A stretch of DNA of 26,470 nt. It comes from an uncultured Eubacterium sp. (lineage in GTDB: Bacteria; Bacillota; Clostridia; Lachnospirales; Lachnospiraceae). The stretch spans positions 1 to 26,470 of the forward strand of contig CAKREC010000028.1 in NCBI GenBank assembly GCA_934316925.1, in the 5' to 3' direction. This document shows, piece by piece, positions 7,757-16,715 of the stretch (position 1 is its first letter; every line of letters begins with the position of its first letter). Position numbers and translations under genes: made by a program. The notes under the pieces are model-generated. The model made no database searches, had not been told where the DNA came from, and saw only the letters and a program-made list of their open reading frames with translations.

Positions 7757-8407
7757 TTATGAATTGATGAGTTGGTCAAGTTCCTGCTCTGTCAGTCCAA
7801 ACTGCTCCAGATCCACTTTCCCATTTTCCACAGACACCCCATCTGCCCGGAGGATCTCTGCCTGTTTTCCGGATCCCCCAAAGGCAAATTCACCTGCAAG
7901 TTCTCCTTTGCTGTTGACGACACGAAAGCACGGGATATGCTCCGGATCCGGATTCTTGTGTAAGGCATTTCCTACGGCTCTTGCCATCTTACGGTCGCCC
8001 GCCATATAGGCAACCTGTCCATAGGTAGCGACATGTCCCTTAGGAATCTTCTTTACTGCTTCATAGATCCTCTTCGTCGGGCTGTCCGTTACCAGCTCAT
8101 AACTTTCTTCGATCATTTGATACACATCACCTTCCGGTACCGATCCATCCATGATGATCGTGTTCCAATGTTCCTTATTCTGATGGTACCCCGGTATGAC
8201 AGCTTCATATGCATCTCGCCAGAAATCACGATTTTCCGGAGAGACCTTAACGTTGATCCACAGGCATCCATCCATTTCATATGTCCATAAGAATGCCTTT
8301 TTACTTTTCTTTACCCGGACCAGCTGCCAGTTTGTGTCCCGGAAAGGGGCATCCTGATATGTCTCTGGAAAGGATAGCCCAAATTGTAACACTTCTTCTC
8401 GATTCAT
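7757..8407 (-). CDS. MmcQ/YjbR domain fused to an alkylguanine-transferase (MGMT) domain with altered active site
   Basis: This 216-residue protein has two domains. Residues 1 to about 107 match the MmcQ/YjbR family (PGYHQNKEHWNT, 72-83), a CyaY-like fold thought to bind DNA. Residues about 110-195 match the DNA-binding/catalytic domain of O6-alkylguanine transferases: GHVATYGQVA (124-133), RAVGNALHKNP (143-153), then PCFRVVNSKGELAGE (159-173). The usual active site is PCHRV; here the acceptor Cys (C160) is kept but the His is Phe (F161), and the Glu of the later LLxxEG motif reads Asp (ILRADG, 185-190). It may be a weakened transferase or an alkyltransferase-like lesion sensor. The nearby alkD gene supports an alkylation-damage role. 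Confidence 0.87.
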   Translation of the reverse strand: MNREEVLQFGLSFPETYQDAPFRDTNWQLVRVKKSKKAFLWTYEMDGCLWINVKVSPENRDFWRDAYEAVIPGYHQNKEHWNTIIMDGSVPEGDVYQMIEESYELVTDSPTKRIYEAVKKIPKGHVATYGQVAYMAGDRKMARAVGNALHKNPDPEHIPCFRVVNSKGELAGEFAFGGSGKQAEILRADGVSVENGKVDLEQFGLTEQELDQLINS

Positions 8408-8444
8408 CTCATTCTCCTATTTATGATAAGGATGTTGTATCTTT

Positions 8445-8473
8445 ATCTTATACGCTTGCCATGATTCTTGCAA
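8445..8473 (-). promoter_or_regulatory. Putative promoter of the MmcQ-MGMT fusion gene
   Basis: On the minus strand TTGCAA (8473-8468) and TAAGAT (8450-8445) are separated by 17 bases, about 40 bases upstream of the start codon at 8407. No LexA box is visible in this promoter. Confidence 0.6.
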
Positions 8474-8499
8474 GTCTTATTGGTTCTGAGAATCTTCAT

Positions 8500-8528
8500 T
8501 TGTAAACCACACAAAAATCTCGTATAAT
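8500..8528 (+). promoter_or_regulatory. Promoter of the GHKL kinase gene (TTGTAA-17-TATAAT)
   Basis: TTGTAA (8500-8505) and TATAAT (8523-8528) are 17 bases apart and lie 38 bases before the kinase start. The promoter is divergent from the one at 8445-8473. Confidence 0.75.
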
Positions 8529-8566
8529 TATATTTAAAAGTTACATTTATTGGAGGAACGGGTTTT

Positions 8567-9835
8567 ATGCTTTTAACGATACTGACCATACTGCATCACA
8601 GTACAACATTACTTTTTGGTATTTTTATCTCTGCTTTTTTTCTTGGTATTACCCCGAAAAGAAGAAATATCGGAGAGCTTATCCTGTTTGCCCTGTGCGA
8701 TGGATTGCTGTTTCTTGTCAGTATCCAATTTCTTGGCTGGCACATTTCCAACCTGATCTATCCGTTGCTCGTTCATATACCGCTCATTATATTTCTATCT
8801 GTTTTTTTCCGTTTTTCCATTCTTTCCAGCTGCGTTTCTGTCTTTTCCGCTTACTTATGTTGTCAGTTCAGCAACTGGATCGGACTGTTGGCTCTAGCGA
8901 TCACAGGGGATGACCGGTGGTACTACACCACCAGGATCCTGGTTACGATCCTGACGTTTTACTTTTTATATTGCTTTGTGTGCCACACGACAAAAGCCAT
9001 TTTTTCAAAGCCAGACAAAGAGCTTTGTATCATTGGATTTCTTCCGTTTGTATACTATATTTTTGATTATACATCCACAAAATTTTCAAACCTTTTGTAT
9101 TCGGGAAATAAAGTGATCGTTGAATTCATGGGATTTGCTTTTTGTATTTCTTATCTTATGTTTCTGCTTTTTTATTTTAAAGAATACGAAAAGAAGCAGG
9201 AGATCCATCATTACAACGAGCGCATGAAGATGCAGCTTCTTGCTACCGAAAAGGAAATCGAGCAGGTTCGTAAAAGTGAGGAACAGCTCAAGATCCTGCG
9301 CCACGATATGCGCCACCATCTACATGTTATTCTGACGCACCTGAACAACCACCATCACGAAAAAGCCATCTCCTACATACAACAGATCAGCAATGCTTAT
9401 GATGAAACCATCGTACAGCGCTACTGCCAAAATGAAACCCTCAACAGCATTCTATCCTTGTATCATCAACGCTTTTTCGAACAGGGAGTTACCTTTCGGC
9501 ATCGTATTTCGACCAATGAATTCAGCCCCTGTTCTGACCTGACACTTTGTACGATCTTATCCAATGCGCTGGAAAACAGTATGCACGCATTAGAAAAAGC
9601 AGATCACGAAAACAAATGGGTCTCCCTGAATATTTTCAAACGGGATTCTCACCTGTTGATCGAGATTAAAAATCCACTGACACAGGTTCCCAAATTTATG
9701 GACGGGATTCCGGTTTCTGCGAAAAAAGGTCATGGTATCGGTGTCAAAAGCATCGTATATTATGTGCAGCAAATGAAAGGGCAGTGTCACTTCTCAATCT
9801 CCGATGGATGTTTTGTGTTGAAGATCATCCTGTAA
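8567..9835 (+). CDS. AgrC/ComD-like GHKL sensor histidine kinase, no adjacent regulator
   Basis: This 422-residue protein has six or seven N-terminal hydrophobic segments (about 5-205), a likely coiled coil (about 206-242) and a cytoplasmic kinase region. The H-box is LRHDMRHHLHVI, with phospho-acceptor H246 in the RHDxRHH form typical of the HPK10 group used in peptide quorum sensing. The ATP-binding part has the N-box LSNALENSM (331-339; N333, N337) and the G-box GHGIGVKS (388-395), and ends directly after it as in the GHKL family. Known relatives sense secreted peptides and pair with LytTR regulators, but neither a regulator nor a peptide gene is seen here. GGAGG lies 10 bases before the ATG. 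The gene has its own promoter. Confidence 0.9.
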   Translation: MLLTILTILHHSTTLLFGIFISAFFLGITPKRRNIGELILFALCDGLLFLVSIQFLGWHISNLIYPLLVHIPLIIFLSVFFRFSILSSCVSVFSAYLCCQFSNWIGLLALAITGDDRWYYTTRILVTILTFYFLYCFVCHTTKAIFSKPDKELCIIGFLPFVYYIFDYTSTKFSNLLYSGNKVIVEFMGFAFCISYLMFLLFYFKEYEKKQEIHHYNERMKMQLLATEKEIEQVRKSEEQLKILRHDMRHHLHVILTHLNNHHHEKAISYIQQISNAYDETIVQRYCQNETLNSILSLYHQRFFEQGVTFRHRISTNEFSPCSDLTLCTILSNALENSMHALEKADHENKWVSLNIFKRDSHLLIEIKNPLTQVPKFMDGIPVSAKKGHGIGVKSIVYYVQQMKGQCHFSISDGCFVLKIIL

Positions 9836-9874
9836 TTCAAACAGTTTTTACATACATGAAAGGAACGAGTACTT

Positions 9875-10587
9875 ATGAAAAAATATTTATCTACTAAAAT
9901 CCTGCCGCTGATCCTCAGCCTTTCTCTGGCTTTATCACTGCCTAGCCTTCCCGGTGTGCAGACAACGGCAGCAGCGACAACTACCACAGCAACTTCTTCT
10001 GTTTTGGAAACCAATGTTACCACAGCTTCCAGCGGATGCACACTGGTTGGTTTATACGGTTCTTACTATAGCCAGGCACAAAGCGCCCTGGATAAGATCA
10101 ACGAGATCCGAAAAGAGGCCTGCGAAGCCGGCAATGTGCCAGATCCCAGGGATCCTTCCCGCATGCTGACTCCAGATGACTATCGACCACTCAAATGGTC
10201 CAGCTCTCTGGAAAAGATTGCCCGGATCCGTGCCGCAGAAGCTTGTATTGCCTACGCATTTATGGATTCCGGCCACTGATTATTTCAAATACTGTTATTT
10301 ATAAGGGGAATGTATACAAAGTGACCGGCATTGAAAAAAAAGCGTTTGCGAATTACAAAAAGTTAAAGAGTATTTCTATGTCTGAAAATATAAAAGCAAT
10401 CGGATCCCGTGCGTTCTACAAATGTAGTTCTCTGAGATCGATTGCCATTTATACTACAAAATTAACGAAGAAGAATGTTGGAAAACAGGCATTCAAAGGC
10501 ACCAGCAAAAAAACTTACATCTATGTGCCAGCCAAAAAGCGAAAAGCTTATAAAAAATGGTTCCGCACAAAAGGACTTTCCCTCTAG
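9875..10587 (+). pseudogene. Broken secreted CAP-domain / BspA-type LRR protein gene
   Basis: The first piece (9875-10279, 134 codons) has a signal peptide (MKKYLSTK, then a hydrophobic stretch to about residue 33) and a Thr/Ala-rich linker. It then has the start of a CAP (SCP/PR1) domain: ALDKINEIRKEACEAGN, WSSSLEKIARIRAAEA. It stops at TGA within that domain. The next piece, in another frame, runs from about 10270 to 10587 and encodes a BspA-like LRR_5 end: YKGNVYKVTGIEKKAF and IGSRAFYKCSSLRSI. Intact relatives carry the rest of CAP and further repeats between these parts, so an internal deletion with frame change is the simplest reading. A short secreted CAP fragment might still be made. 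An AAAGGA site precedes the ATG. Confidence 0.8.
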
Positions 10588-10605
10588 TGCAAAACGGTTT
10601 TGTGC

Positions 10606-11955
10606 TTATACCGGAAGAAGAATATCTCCCCCGCAGGAATCCAGCTCGATCCGGATCTGTCCGTTTTCTGCCGCATACGTCTTCCCACTGAGAAGCCCCG
10701 AAAAAGAACCGGCAGTTCCCTGATACGGCACATATATCGTACACGGATTTTCGTCATTGTTCACCGCGGTGATGATCTCTTCTTCCTGCGTCCATCGCAA
10801 AAAAGCATACTGTCGGTTGGTAAGCAGCAACTCACGATACTCGCCGTAGCCAAACGCCATGTGTTCCGTATGGATCTCGCCAAGTCTTTTGATCAATGCC
10901 GTTTTCGGATTCCGGCTTACCTGATCCGAATAATCTTTTAACGACAGGCATGGTCGAAGCGAAGCATCCGATCCCTGCTCTTTTTTTCCTTCAATCCCGA
11001 ACTCAGATCCATAATAAATGGATGGGATCCCCGGCAATGTATACATCAAAACGTGAACGACCGAAAAATGATCCGGATTCTGCAATTTGGATGCAATACG
11101 CTCCACATCATGATTATCGGCAAAGTTATACAATTTCAAATTCTGATACTGGCAGTCACCCATCTCATAAAGGCGTTTTACCGTATGTGCGATCTCAAAA
11201 AAATTATGCTCATTGCATCCGGACCACAGTGCCTTATTGAGGTTATAATTGGTAACCGAATGAAGCATCTCCGGATTTACCCATCGGGTGTATTCTCCAT
11301 GGATTACCTCACCCATCAACCAGAACTCCGGCTTGATCGTGTCAGCCAGAGAACGTAATCCTCTCATGAAATCAAAATCCAATACATCGGCTGCGTCCAG
11401 ACGGATTCCATCGACATCAAACTCTGTAACCCAGTACCTCACAACGTCATAAATATATTCTCTCACTTCCGGGTTTCTCTGGTTCAACTTTACCAGCAAG
11501 TTGTAACCGCCCCAGTTGTCATAGGAAAAGCCATCGTTATATTCATTATTTCCACCAAAGTTGACATTACAATACCAGTCTTTGTACGGCGAATTTTCCC
11601 GATTTGCAAGAAGATCCCGGAAGGCAAAAAATTCACGGCCGGTATGATTAAATACCCCATCAAAGATCACTCTCACACCTTTTTGGTGACAGCAGTCTAC
11701 AAAGTGCCGTAGGTCATCTTGATCTCCCAGACGTCGATCCAGTTTCTTATAATCCGTCGTTTCATACCCATGTCCCACGGATTCAAACAGCGGACCAATA
11801 TATAGGGCATTACACCCGATTTCCGTTATATGATCGATCCATGGTTCCATATCGCGCAATCGATGCACAACCTCATCCTGTTTATTTTCCATTGGCGCTC
11901 CACTCAGGCCCAATGGATAAATGTGGTAAAAAACTGCTTCGTCATACCAAGCCAT
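10606..11955 (-). CDS. GH13 alpha-amylase-family glycosidase, cytoplasmic
   Basis: This 449-residue protein has no signal peptide and begins in the catalytic barrel (YHIYPLG, 10-16). The four conserved GH13 regions are present: I DGVFNHTG (99-106), II GIRLDAAD (183-190) with nucleophile D187, III GEVIHGEY (215-222) with acid/base E216, and IV FADNHD (278-283) with D283. A short beta domain ends the protein at IELDSCGGDILLPV. It should cleave or transfer alpha-1,4-glucans inside the cell, probably maltodextrins; exact specificity (amylase, maltogenic enzyme, cyclodextrinase) cannot be set. An AGGAGG site precedes the ATG. It begins 35 bases after the FeoAB stop with no terminator in between, so it may share that transcript although the functions seem unrelated. 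Confidence 0.9.
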   Translation of the reverse strand: MAWYDEAVFYHIYPLGLSGAPMENKQDEVVHRLRDMEPWIDHITEIGCNALYIGPLFESVGHGYETTDYKKLDRRLGDQDDLRHFVDCCHQKGVRVIFDGVFNHTGREFFAFRDLLANRENSPYKDWYCNVNFGGNNEYNDGFSYDNWGGYNLLVKLNQRNPEVREYIYDVVRYWVTEFDVDGIRLDAADVLDFDFMRGLRSLADTIKPEFWLMGEVIHGEYTRWVNPEMLHSVTNYNLNKALWSGCNEHNFFEIAHTVKRLYEMGDCQYQNLKLYNFADNHDVERIASKLQNPDHFSVVHVLMYTLPGIPSIYYGSEFGIEGKKEQGSDASLRPCLSLKDYSDQVSRNPKTALIKRLGEIHTEHMAFGYGEYRELLLTNRQYAFLRWTQEEEIITAVNNDENPCTIYVPYQGTAGSFSGLLSGKTYAAENGQIRIELDSCGGDILLPV

Positions 11956-11990
11956 ACGATTTTCCTCCTGTTATCTATCTTATTATTTTC

Positions 11991-14336
11991 CTACAAACAC
12001 AAAATAAACATTCCCATTAATCGAACCGCCAATGCCAGCACCCATGCTATAGCACACTGAAACAAAACAACGCCTAGCGCCCACCTACGCCCAAGCTCAC
12101 GCCGTATAGACGCAATTGCTGCAATGCATGGTGTATAGAGCAGACTAAATATCAGAAGTGATGCTGCTGCCAATGGTGAAACTGCCGTAGCAACCGAACC
12201 ATTGAACAATATCTGTAATGAGGATACAACACTTTCCTTCGCCATAAATCCACTGATCAAAGAAGTGCATATCCGCCAATCCCCTAGACCAAGGGGTTCA
12301 AAAAGTGGCACCAGCACACTGGAAATAACCGCCAAAATACTATCTTTCGAGTTTTCTACCAAATTAAAATGAAGATCAAAACTTTGCAAGAACCAGATGC
12401 ACATTGTAGCCAGTAAAATAACCGTAAATGCTCTTTGTAAAAAATCCTTTGCCTTTTCCCACAAAAGTTGTAAAACATTTTTTGCTCCTGGCATCCGGTA
12501 ATTCGGCAGTTCCATAACAAAAGGAACCGCTTCTCCTTTAAATAATGTTCTTCGATAAACCATTGCGACTACAATGCCGATTACAATGCCAGTAAAGTAT
12601 AATCCTGCCATAATCCATGCACCCTGATTGGGAAAAAATGCGCTAACAAAGAAAGAATAGATTGGCAGCTTTGCGGAACAGCTCATAAATGGAGTCAGCA
12701 AAATTGTCATCTTCCGATCCCTCTCGCTCGGCAGTGTACGAGTTGACATAACCGCAGGTACCGTACACCCAAAACCAATCAGCATTGGCACAATACTTCG
12801 TCCGGATAATCCAATCTTTCGCAACAAATTATCCATGAAAAACGCCACTCTGGCAACATAACCACTGTCTTCCATCAAAGATAAAAAGAAAAACAAAGTC
12901 ACTATGATCGGCAAAAAGCTCAGAACACTACCTACCCCGGCACAAATCCCGTTGATAATCAGTCCATGCAAAACACTATTAACATGTGTTGCTGTCAACG
13001 CCTGGTCGGTGACTGTCGTAACCGCGTCAATGCCCATTTGAAGCAGGGTCTGCAGTCCAGCACCAATTACATTAAAAGTCAGATAAAATACAGCCAGCAT
13101 AATAAGAACAAAACAAGGAATCGCGGTATACTTTCCGGTAAGAACCCGGTCAATTTTCTCACTTCTTATTCGTTCTCTGCTCTCTTCTGGCTTTACCACA
13201 GTACTTTCGCATATTTTTTCAATGAAATTGAATCGCATATCAGCAATAGCCGCACTCCGGTCCAAGCCACGTTCCTTTTCCATCTGCAGAATCAGATGTT
13301 CCAATGTTTCTTTCTCATTTTGATCCAGCTCAAGCTGTTCTAAGATCAAAGGGTCTCCCTCAATCAGCTTCGTTGCTGCGAAGCGCACAGGAATGTGCGC
13401 CTCCTTAGCATGATCCTCTACAATATGGCACACTGCATGAATGCAGCGGTGAACAGCACCGCCAAATTCATTTTCATCACAAAAATCCTGGCGTCCCGGA
13501 CGCTCTTCATATTTAGCAATATGAACAGCATGACGTATCAATTCGTCAACGCCCTGATTTTTAGCTGCTGAAATTGGAATGATCGGAACGCCCATTAGAT
13601 CTTCCATCTTATTAATGTCGATTGAGCCACCGTTGGCAGTTACTTCGTCCATCATATTCAATGCAATGACCATAGGGATTTCCATCTCTAACAACTGCAT
13701 GGATAAATACATATTACGTTCAATATTGCTGGCATCCACAATATTGATCACGGCACGAGGATGGTTGCCCAAAACAAAATTGCGTGATACGATTTCTTCA
13801 CTACTGTAAGGTGACATAGAATAAATTCCCGGCAGATCTGTGATTAATGTATTTGGATGCCCCTTTATCACGCCATCCTTTCGATCTACCGTCACACCAG
13901 GGAAGTTCCCCACATGCTGGTTTGATCCTGTCAATTGATTGAACAATGTAGTCTTGCCACAGTTTTGATTACCAACCAGAGCATATGTCAGTGTTTCGTC
14001 CGCCGACAAAGGTTCTTTACTCCCCTTTACATGGTATTTTCCCTCTTCCCCCAGTCCCGGATGAGCAGACTTACTGGTTTCACTCGGTCCCTTATGTTCT
14101 CTCGCCCGTTCATCAATCTTTTCAATCTGAATCCTGTCAGCATCTGCAAGACGGAGTGTCAATTCATAACCATGAATCTGCAACTCCATAGGATCTCCCA
14201 TCGGCGCAAATTTAATAACCGTTGTTTCAGCTCCGGGAATCACTCCCATATCTAAAAAATGCTGGCGCAGAGCGCCATTTCCTCCTACTTCCAGGATTCT
14301 TGCACTCTCTCCCACTTGTAAATCTCGCAATGTCAT
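11991..14336 (-). CDS. feoB: FeoA-FeoB fusion ferrous iron transporter
   Basis: This 781-residue protein joins an N-terminal FeoA SH3-like domain (about 1-75, LRQHFLDMGVIPG at 23-35) through a charged linker (76-112) to a complete FeoB. The G-domain has G1 GNQNCGKTT (122-130), G2 T149, G3 DLPG (167-170), G4 NMMD (227-230) and G5 SAAK (256-259). A helical regulatory domain and a membrane core follow, with GFGCTVPAVMSTRTL and MSCSAKLPIY as gate motifs and a final TM end. It imports Fe2+ across the cytoplasmic membrane under GTPase control. AAAGGAGA lies before the ATG, 27 bases after the ABC permease stop. No iron-regulator box is visible. FeoA-FeoB fusions occur in several Firmicutes and Bacteroidetes. 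Confidence 0.95.
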   Translation of the reverse strand: MTLRDLQVGESARILEVGGNGALRQHFLDMGVIPGAETTVIKFAPMGDPMELQIHGYELTLRLADADRIQIEKIDERAREHKGPSETSKSAHPGLGEEGKYHVKGSKEPLSADETLTYALVGNQNCGKTTLFNQLTGSNQHVGNFPGVTVDRKDGVIKGHPNTLITDLPGIYSMSPYSSEEIVSRNFVLGNHPRAVINIVDASNIERNMYLSMQLLEMEIPMVIALNMMDEVTANGGSIDINKMEDLMGVPIIPISAAKNQGVDELIRHAVHIAKYEERPGRQDFCDENEFGGAVHRCIHAVCHIVEDHAKEAHIPVRFAATKLIEGDPLILEQLELDQNEKETLEHLILQMEKERGLDRSAAIADMRFNFIEKICESTVVKPEESRERIRSEKIDRVLTGKYTAIPCFVLIMLAVFYLTFNVIGAGLQTLLQMGIDAVTTVTDQALTATHVNSVLHGLIINGICAGVGSVLSFLPIIVTLFFFLSLMEDSGYVARVAFFMDNLLRKIGLSGRSIVPMLIGFGCTVPAVMSTRTLPSERDRKMTILLTPFMSCSAKLPIYSFFVSAFFPNQGAWIMAGLYFTGIVIGIVVAMVYRRTLFKGEAVPFVMELPNYRMPGAKNVLQLLWEKAKDFLQRAFTVILLATMCIWFLQSFDLHFNLVENSKDSILAVISSVLVPLFEPLGLGDWRICTSLISGFMAKESVVSSLQILFNGSVATAVSPLAAASLLIFSLLYTPCIAAIASIRRELGRRWALGVVLFQCAIAWVLALAVRLMGMFILCL

Positions 14337-14363
14337 TTGTGTTCTCCTTTACGCATGATGTCA

Positions 14364-15965
14364 TTATAAAAATCTCAATTTATTGCATCCCCAATGCTTC
14401 AGCACCATATAAAATGCCGCAGAACCACCGACAAAAACAATATTCAAAAATAACAAAAACAACGTATTCCCGATGATCCAGCCACCCAGTAAATACAAGG
14501 CAATCATTAACGCGATCAGGATCCATCCGCCCGCAATCGGGATCAAAACACTGATGTTCTGTTTGATCGGCGCCAATTCATTGGTCCAGGTCAAATTTGG
14601 AAAAAGCAGACCAACGATCAAGCCAAAAAGCGCCATGAAAATGGTAAATACCACCAAAAGCAGCAAGCCAAGCACCGCTTCGCCAAAGGTACATGGAAAT
14701 ACGATGATCAGACCGATTCCGCAAAATACAGCAGGAATTGCGGTGAGCAGGACGTGCACACTTGCCTTTGCCCGTAAAACCTGCCACGGAGTTACCGGCA
14801 GGGACTGGATCAGCCATAGATTTTTTGCCTCCAACGATATGGATGGTGTTGCCATATCATTCATCGTGATCAATGTGCCAATTACTAAAAAAGCAACAGC
14901 CACAGCTTTGGCGGCAACGCCCATGCCCATCACTTCACAGAGCATATCCCGTATGACCGGTCCCTTGATCAGAATCAGCACTCCCACGATCACAAGCAGC
15001 AATGTTCCCATACCGCAGTTCAGCATATAGGTTGCGCTGGATATAAACCGCCCAAACTCTTTCTTAAGCAGTGCCAGTGCCACTCCGCTTTTTTTCAGAC
15101 GTTTTCTCTTATAAGTAGTTTTTACCGTCTTATCCCCTACGGTTGCAATGCCAAGAAAACTTTTTGCCAATATGTAGAATGTAACACCACAAAGCCCTCC
15201 GATCACAAGAATAAACGCGATCATCGAAATCAGATTTCCTTCCCCGATCCTGCCAAACCAGTAAACGGGGTAAGCAACACTTTTGATTTTCTCGCCATAT
15301 CCAGTCACATTTAACAACAGTGCCTGGATCAATCCCTGCGCTTTAAAATATCCAAAATAATAAAGTCCCAGAAATACCAGTGATAAGATTGCTGTGATCA
15401 TGCTTTTATTCTTCAGGTGTGCGCTGATCTTCGCCACACACCATCCCAGAACGCAGGACAAAAATAATACAAAAAACGATACCAGTACAACCAGTACGAT
15501 TCCACCAACGATTGAAGCTACCCTTACCGGCGTTACGATCCAATAAACAGCTACGGTCGGAACCATGACAACCGCACTGAACATCAATCCCATCAGATAC
15601 ACTCCCGCAAGCCGGGAAAGCAAAATATCTTTGACCGGGATCGGCATTGACAGCAACAGACTGTTGTCTTTCGATAAATACAACGCTGCATAAGAATTGA
15701 ACACACTTCCAAATGTTCCCAGTGCCACCGCGATCAGACTCATGATCGCAAAATAGAGCCACGACATTCCCTCCGCATTCAACGGCCCACACAGACAAAA
15801 GCCAAGGCCTACAAAAGCACCACCCAGTATCACGACCATAACAAATGCGTACAAAGCAATAAACAGGATCGTAGACACCAGGGGACGCTTTTTGTTCTTT
15901 TTCGCGTCGTAAAAATATCCCCGGAAAGCTTCTAACATCTGTTTCTTCAGCAAAATTTTAACCAT
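14364..15965 (-). CDS. ABC-2-type exporter permease
   Basis: This 533-residue protein has about 12 hydrophobic segments in two similar halves, with a soluble stretch (SKDNSLLLSMPIPVKDILLSR, about 98-118) typical of large ABC-2 permeases. A comparable LWLIQSLPVTPWQVLRAK stretch is in the second half (about 382-399). Such permeases export lipids, peptides or polysaccharides; the substrate cannot be read from sequence. The start ATG overlaps the stop of the ATPase gene by one base (TAATG), showing tight pairing. FeoAB follows 27 bases downstream on the same strand. Confidence 0.88.
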   Translation of the reverse strand: MVKILLKKQMLEAFRGYFYDAKKNKKRPLVSTILFIALYAFVMVVILGGAFVGLGFCLCGPLNAEGMSWLYFAIMSLIAVALGTFGSVFNSYAALYLSKDNSLLLSMPIPVKDILLSRLAGVYLMGLMFSAVVMVPTVAVYWIVTPVRVASIVGGIVLVVLVSFFVLFLSCVLGWCVAKISAHLKNKSMITAILSLVFLGLYYFGYFKAQGLIQALLLNVTGYGEKIKSVAYPVYWFGRIGEGNLISMIAFILVIGGLCGVTFYILAKSFLGIATVGDKTVKTTYKRKRLKKSGVALALLKKEFGRFISSATYMLNCGMGTLLLVIVGVLILIKGPVIRDMLCEVMGMGVAAKAVAVAFLVIGTLITMNDMATPSISLEAKNLWLIQSLPVTPWQVLRAKASVHVLLTAIPAVFCGIGLIIVFPCTFGEAVLGLLLLVVFTIFMALFGLIVGLLFPNLTWTNELAPIKQNISVLIPIAGGWILIALMIALYLLGGWIIGNTLFLLFLNIVFVGGSAAFYMVLKHWGCNKLRFL

Positions 15966-16681
15966 TACTCTCCCTCCAGTTCCAGGAACACCTCTTCTAA
16001 GCTGTCATCCCCTTTTACCTGCTCCATCGTTCCCGACCGGATCAGCTGTCCACCTTTGATGATCGCAACTTTATCGCATAACTTCTCTGCCACTTCCAAA
16101 ACATGGGTGGAGAAGAAAATCGCTCCTCCTTTGTCACATACCTCCCGCATCATTCCTTTCAAAAGATGGGATGCTTTCGGATCCAACCCTACAAATGGCT
16201 CATCCATGATAATGATCTTTGGCTCATGGATCCATGCCGCTATGATCGCAAGCTTCTGCTTCATCCCATGCGAATAGGCAGCGATCGCCTGTCCCAGATC
16301 CTCGGTGATCTCAAACAGATCTGCGTATTTCTGGATCCGTTCGTTTCGTACCGCTTCCTCCATCTGATATATATCTGCAATGAAGTTTAAATACTTAATT
16401 CCTGTCATGAAATCATACAGATCCGGATTATCCGGTATGTAAGCAATTTTTTTCTTGCACACGATCGGATCTTTTTGGATCGAGCAACCATCGATCAGAA
16501 TCTCTCCCTCATCAAACTGCAGAATTCCCACCAGTGATTTCAGTGTTGTCGTTTTGCCGGCTCCATTGTGTCCGATAAAGCCATAAATTTCCCCGGCCTG
16601 TATGGCAATCGACAGATCGTCCACTGCCTTTTTGGAACCGAATGATTTTGTCAGGTTCCGAATTTCAATCAAATTATTCAA
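15965..16681 (-). CDS. ABC exporter ATP-binding protein
   Basis: This 238-residue ATPase has Walker A GHNGAGKTT (37-45), the Q-loop region near AYIPDNPDLYD (80-90), a signature motif in the form YSHGMKQKL (136-144), Walker B IIIMDEP (156-162), a D-loop GLDP (165-168) and switch H193. The SHGMKQ form of the signature is usual for ABC-2 exporters. I chose the TTG at 16679-16681 because AAAGGAGG lies nine bases upstream and the protein then begins at the domain edge (NNLIEIRNL). Upstream ATGs at 16717 and 16738 have no ribosome binding site. It overlaps its permease partner by one base. Confidence 0.9.
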   Translation of the reverse strand: MNNLIEIRNLTKSFGSKKAVDDLSIAIQAGEIYGFIGHNGAGKTTTLKSLVGILQFDEGEILIDGCSIQKDPIVCKKKIAYIPDNPDLYDFMTGIKYLNFIADIYQMEEAVRNERIQKYADLFEITEDLGQAIAAYSHGMKQKLAIIAAWIHEPKIIIMDEPFVGLDPKASHLLKGMMREVCDKGGAIFFSTHVLEVAEKLCDKVAIIKGGQLIRSGTMEQVKGDDSLEEVFLELEGE

Positions 16682-16715
16682 TGATTTGTTCCTCCTTTGA
16701 TTTCCCTCTTTTTTC

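Noticed and set aside
10588..10606. Small inverted repeat (CAAAAC/GTTTTG) between the converging surface-protein remnant and the GH13 gene
   Set aside because: The two halves leave only one base for a loop and no T-run follows on either strand, so a terminator is not supported.
14363..14368. TATAAT on the minus strand just before FeoAB
   Set aside because: No -35 hexamer is found at 16-18 bases and it overlaps the stop region of the permease gene, so I do not call a promoter.
15965..16681. ABC ATPase with SHGMKQ instead of LSGGQ, which might suggest an inactive enzyme
   Set aside because: This variant is common in ABC-2 exporter ATPases; Walker A, Walker B and the switch His are all intact.
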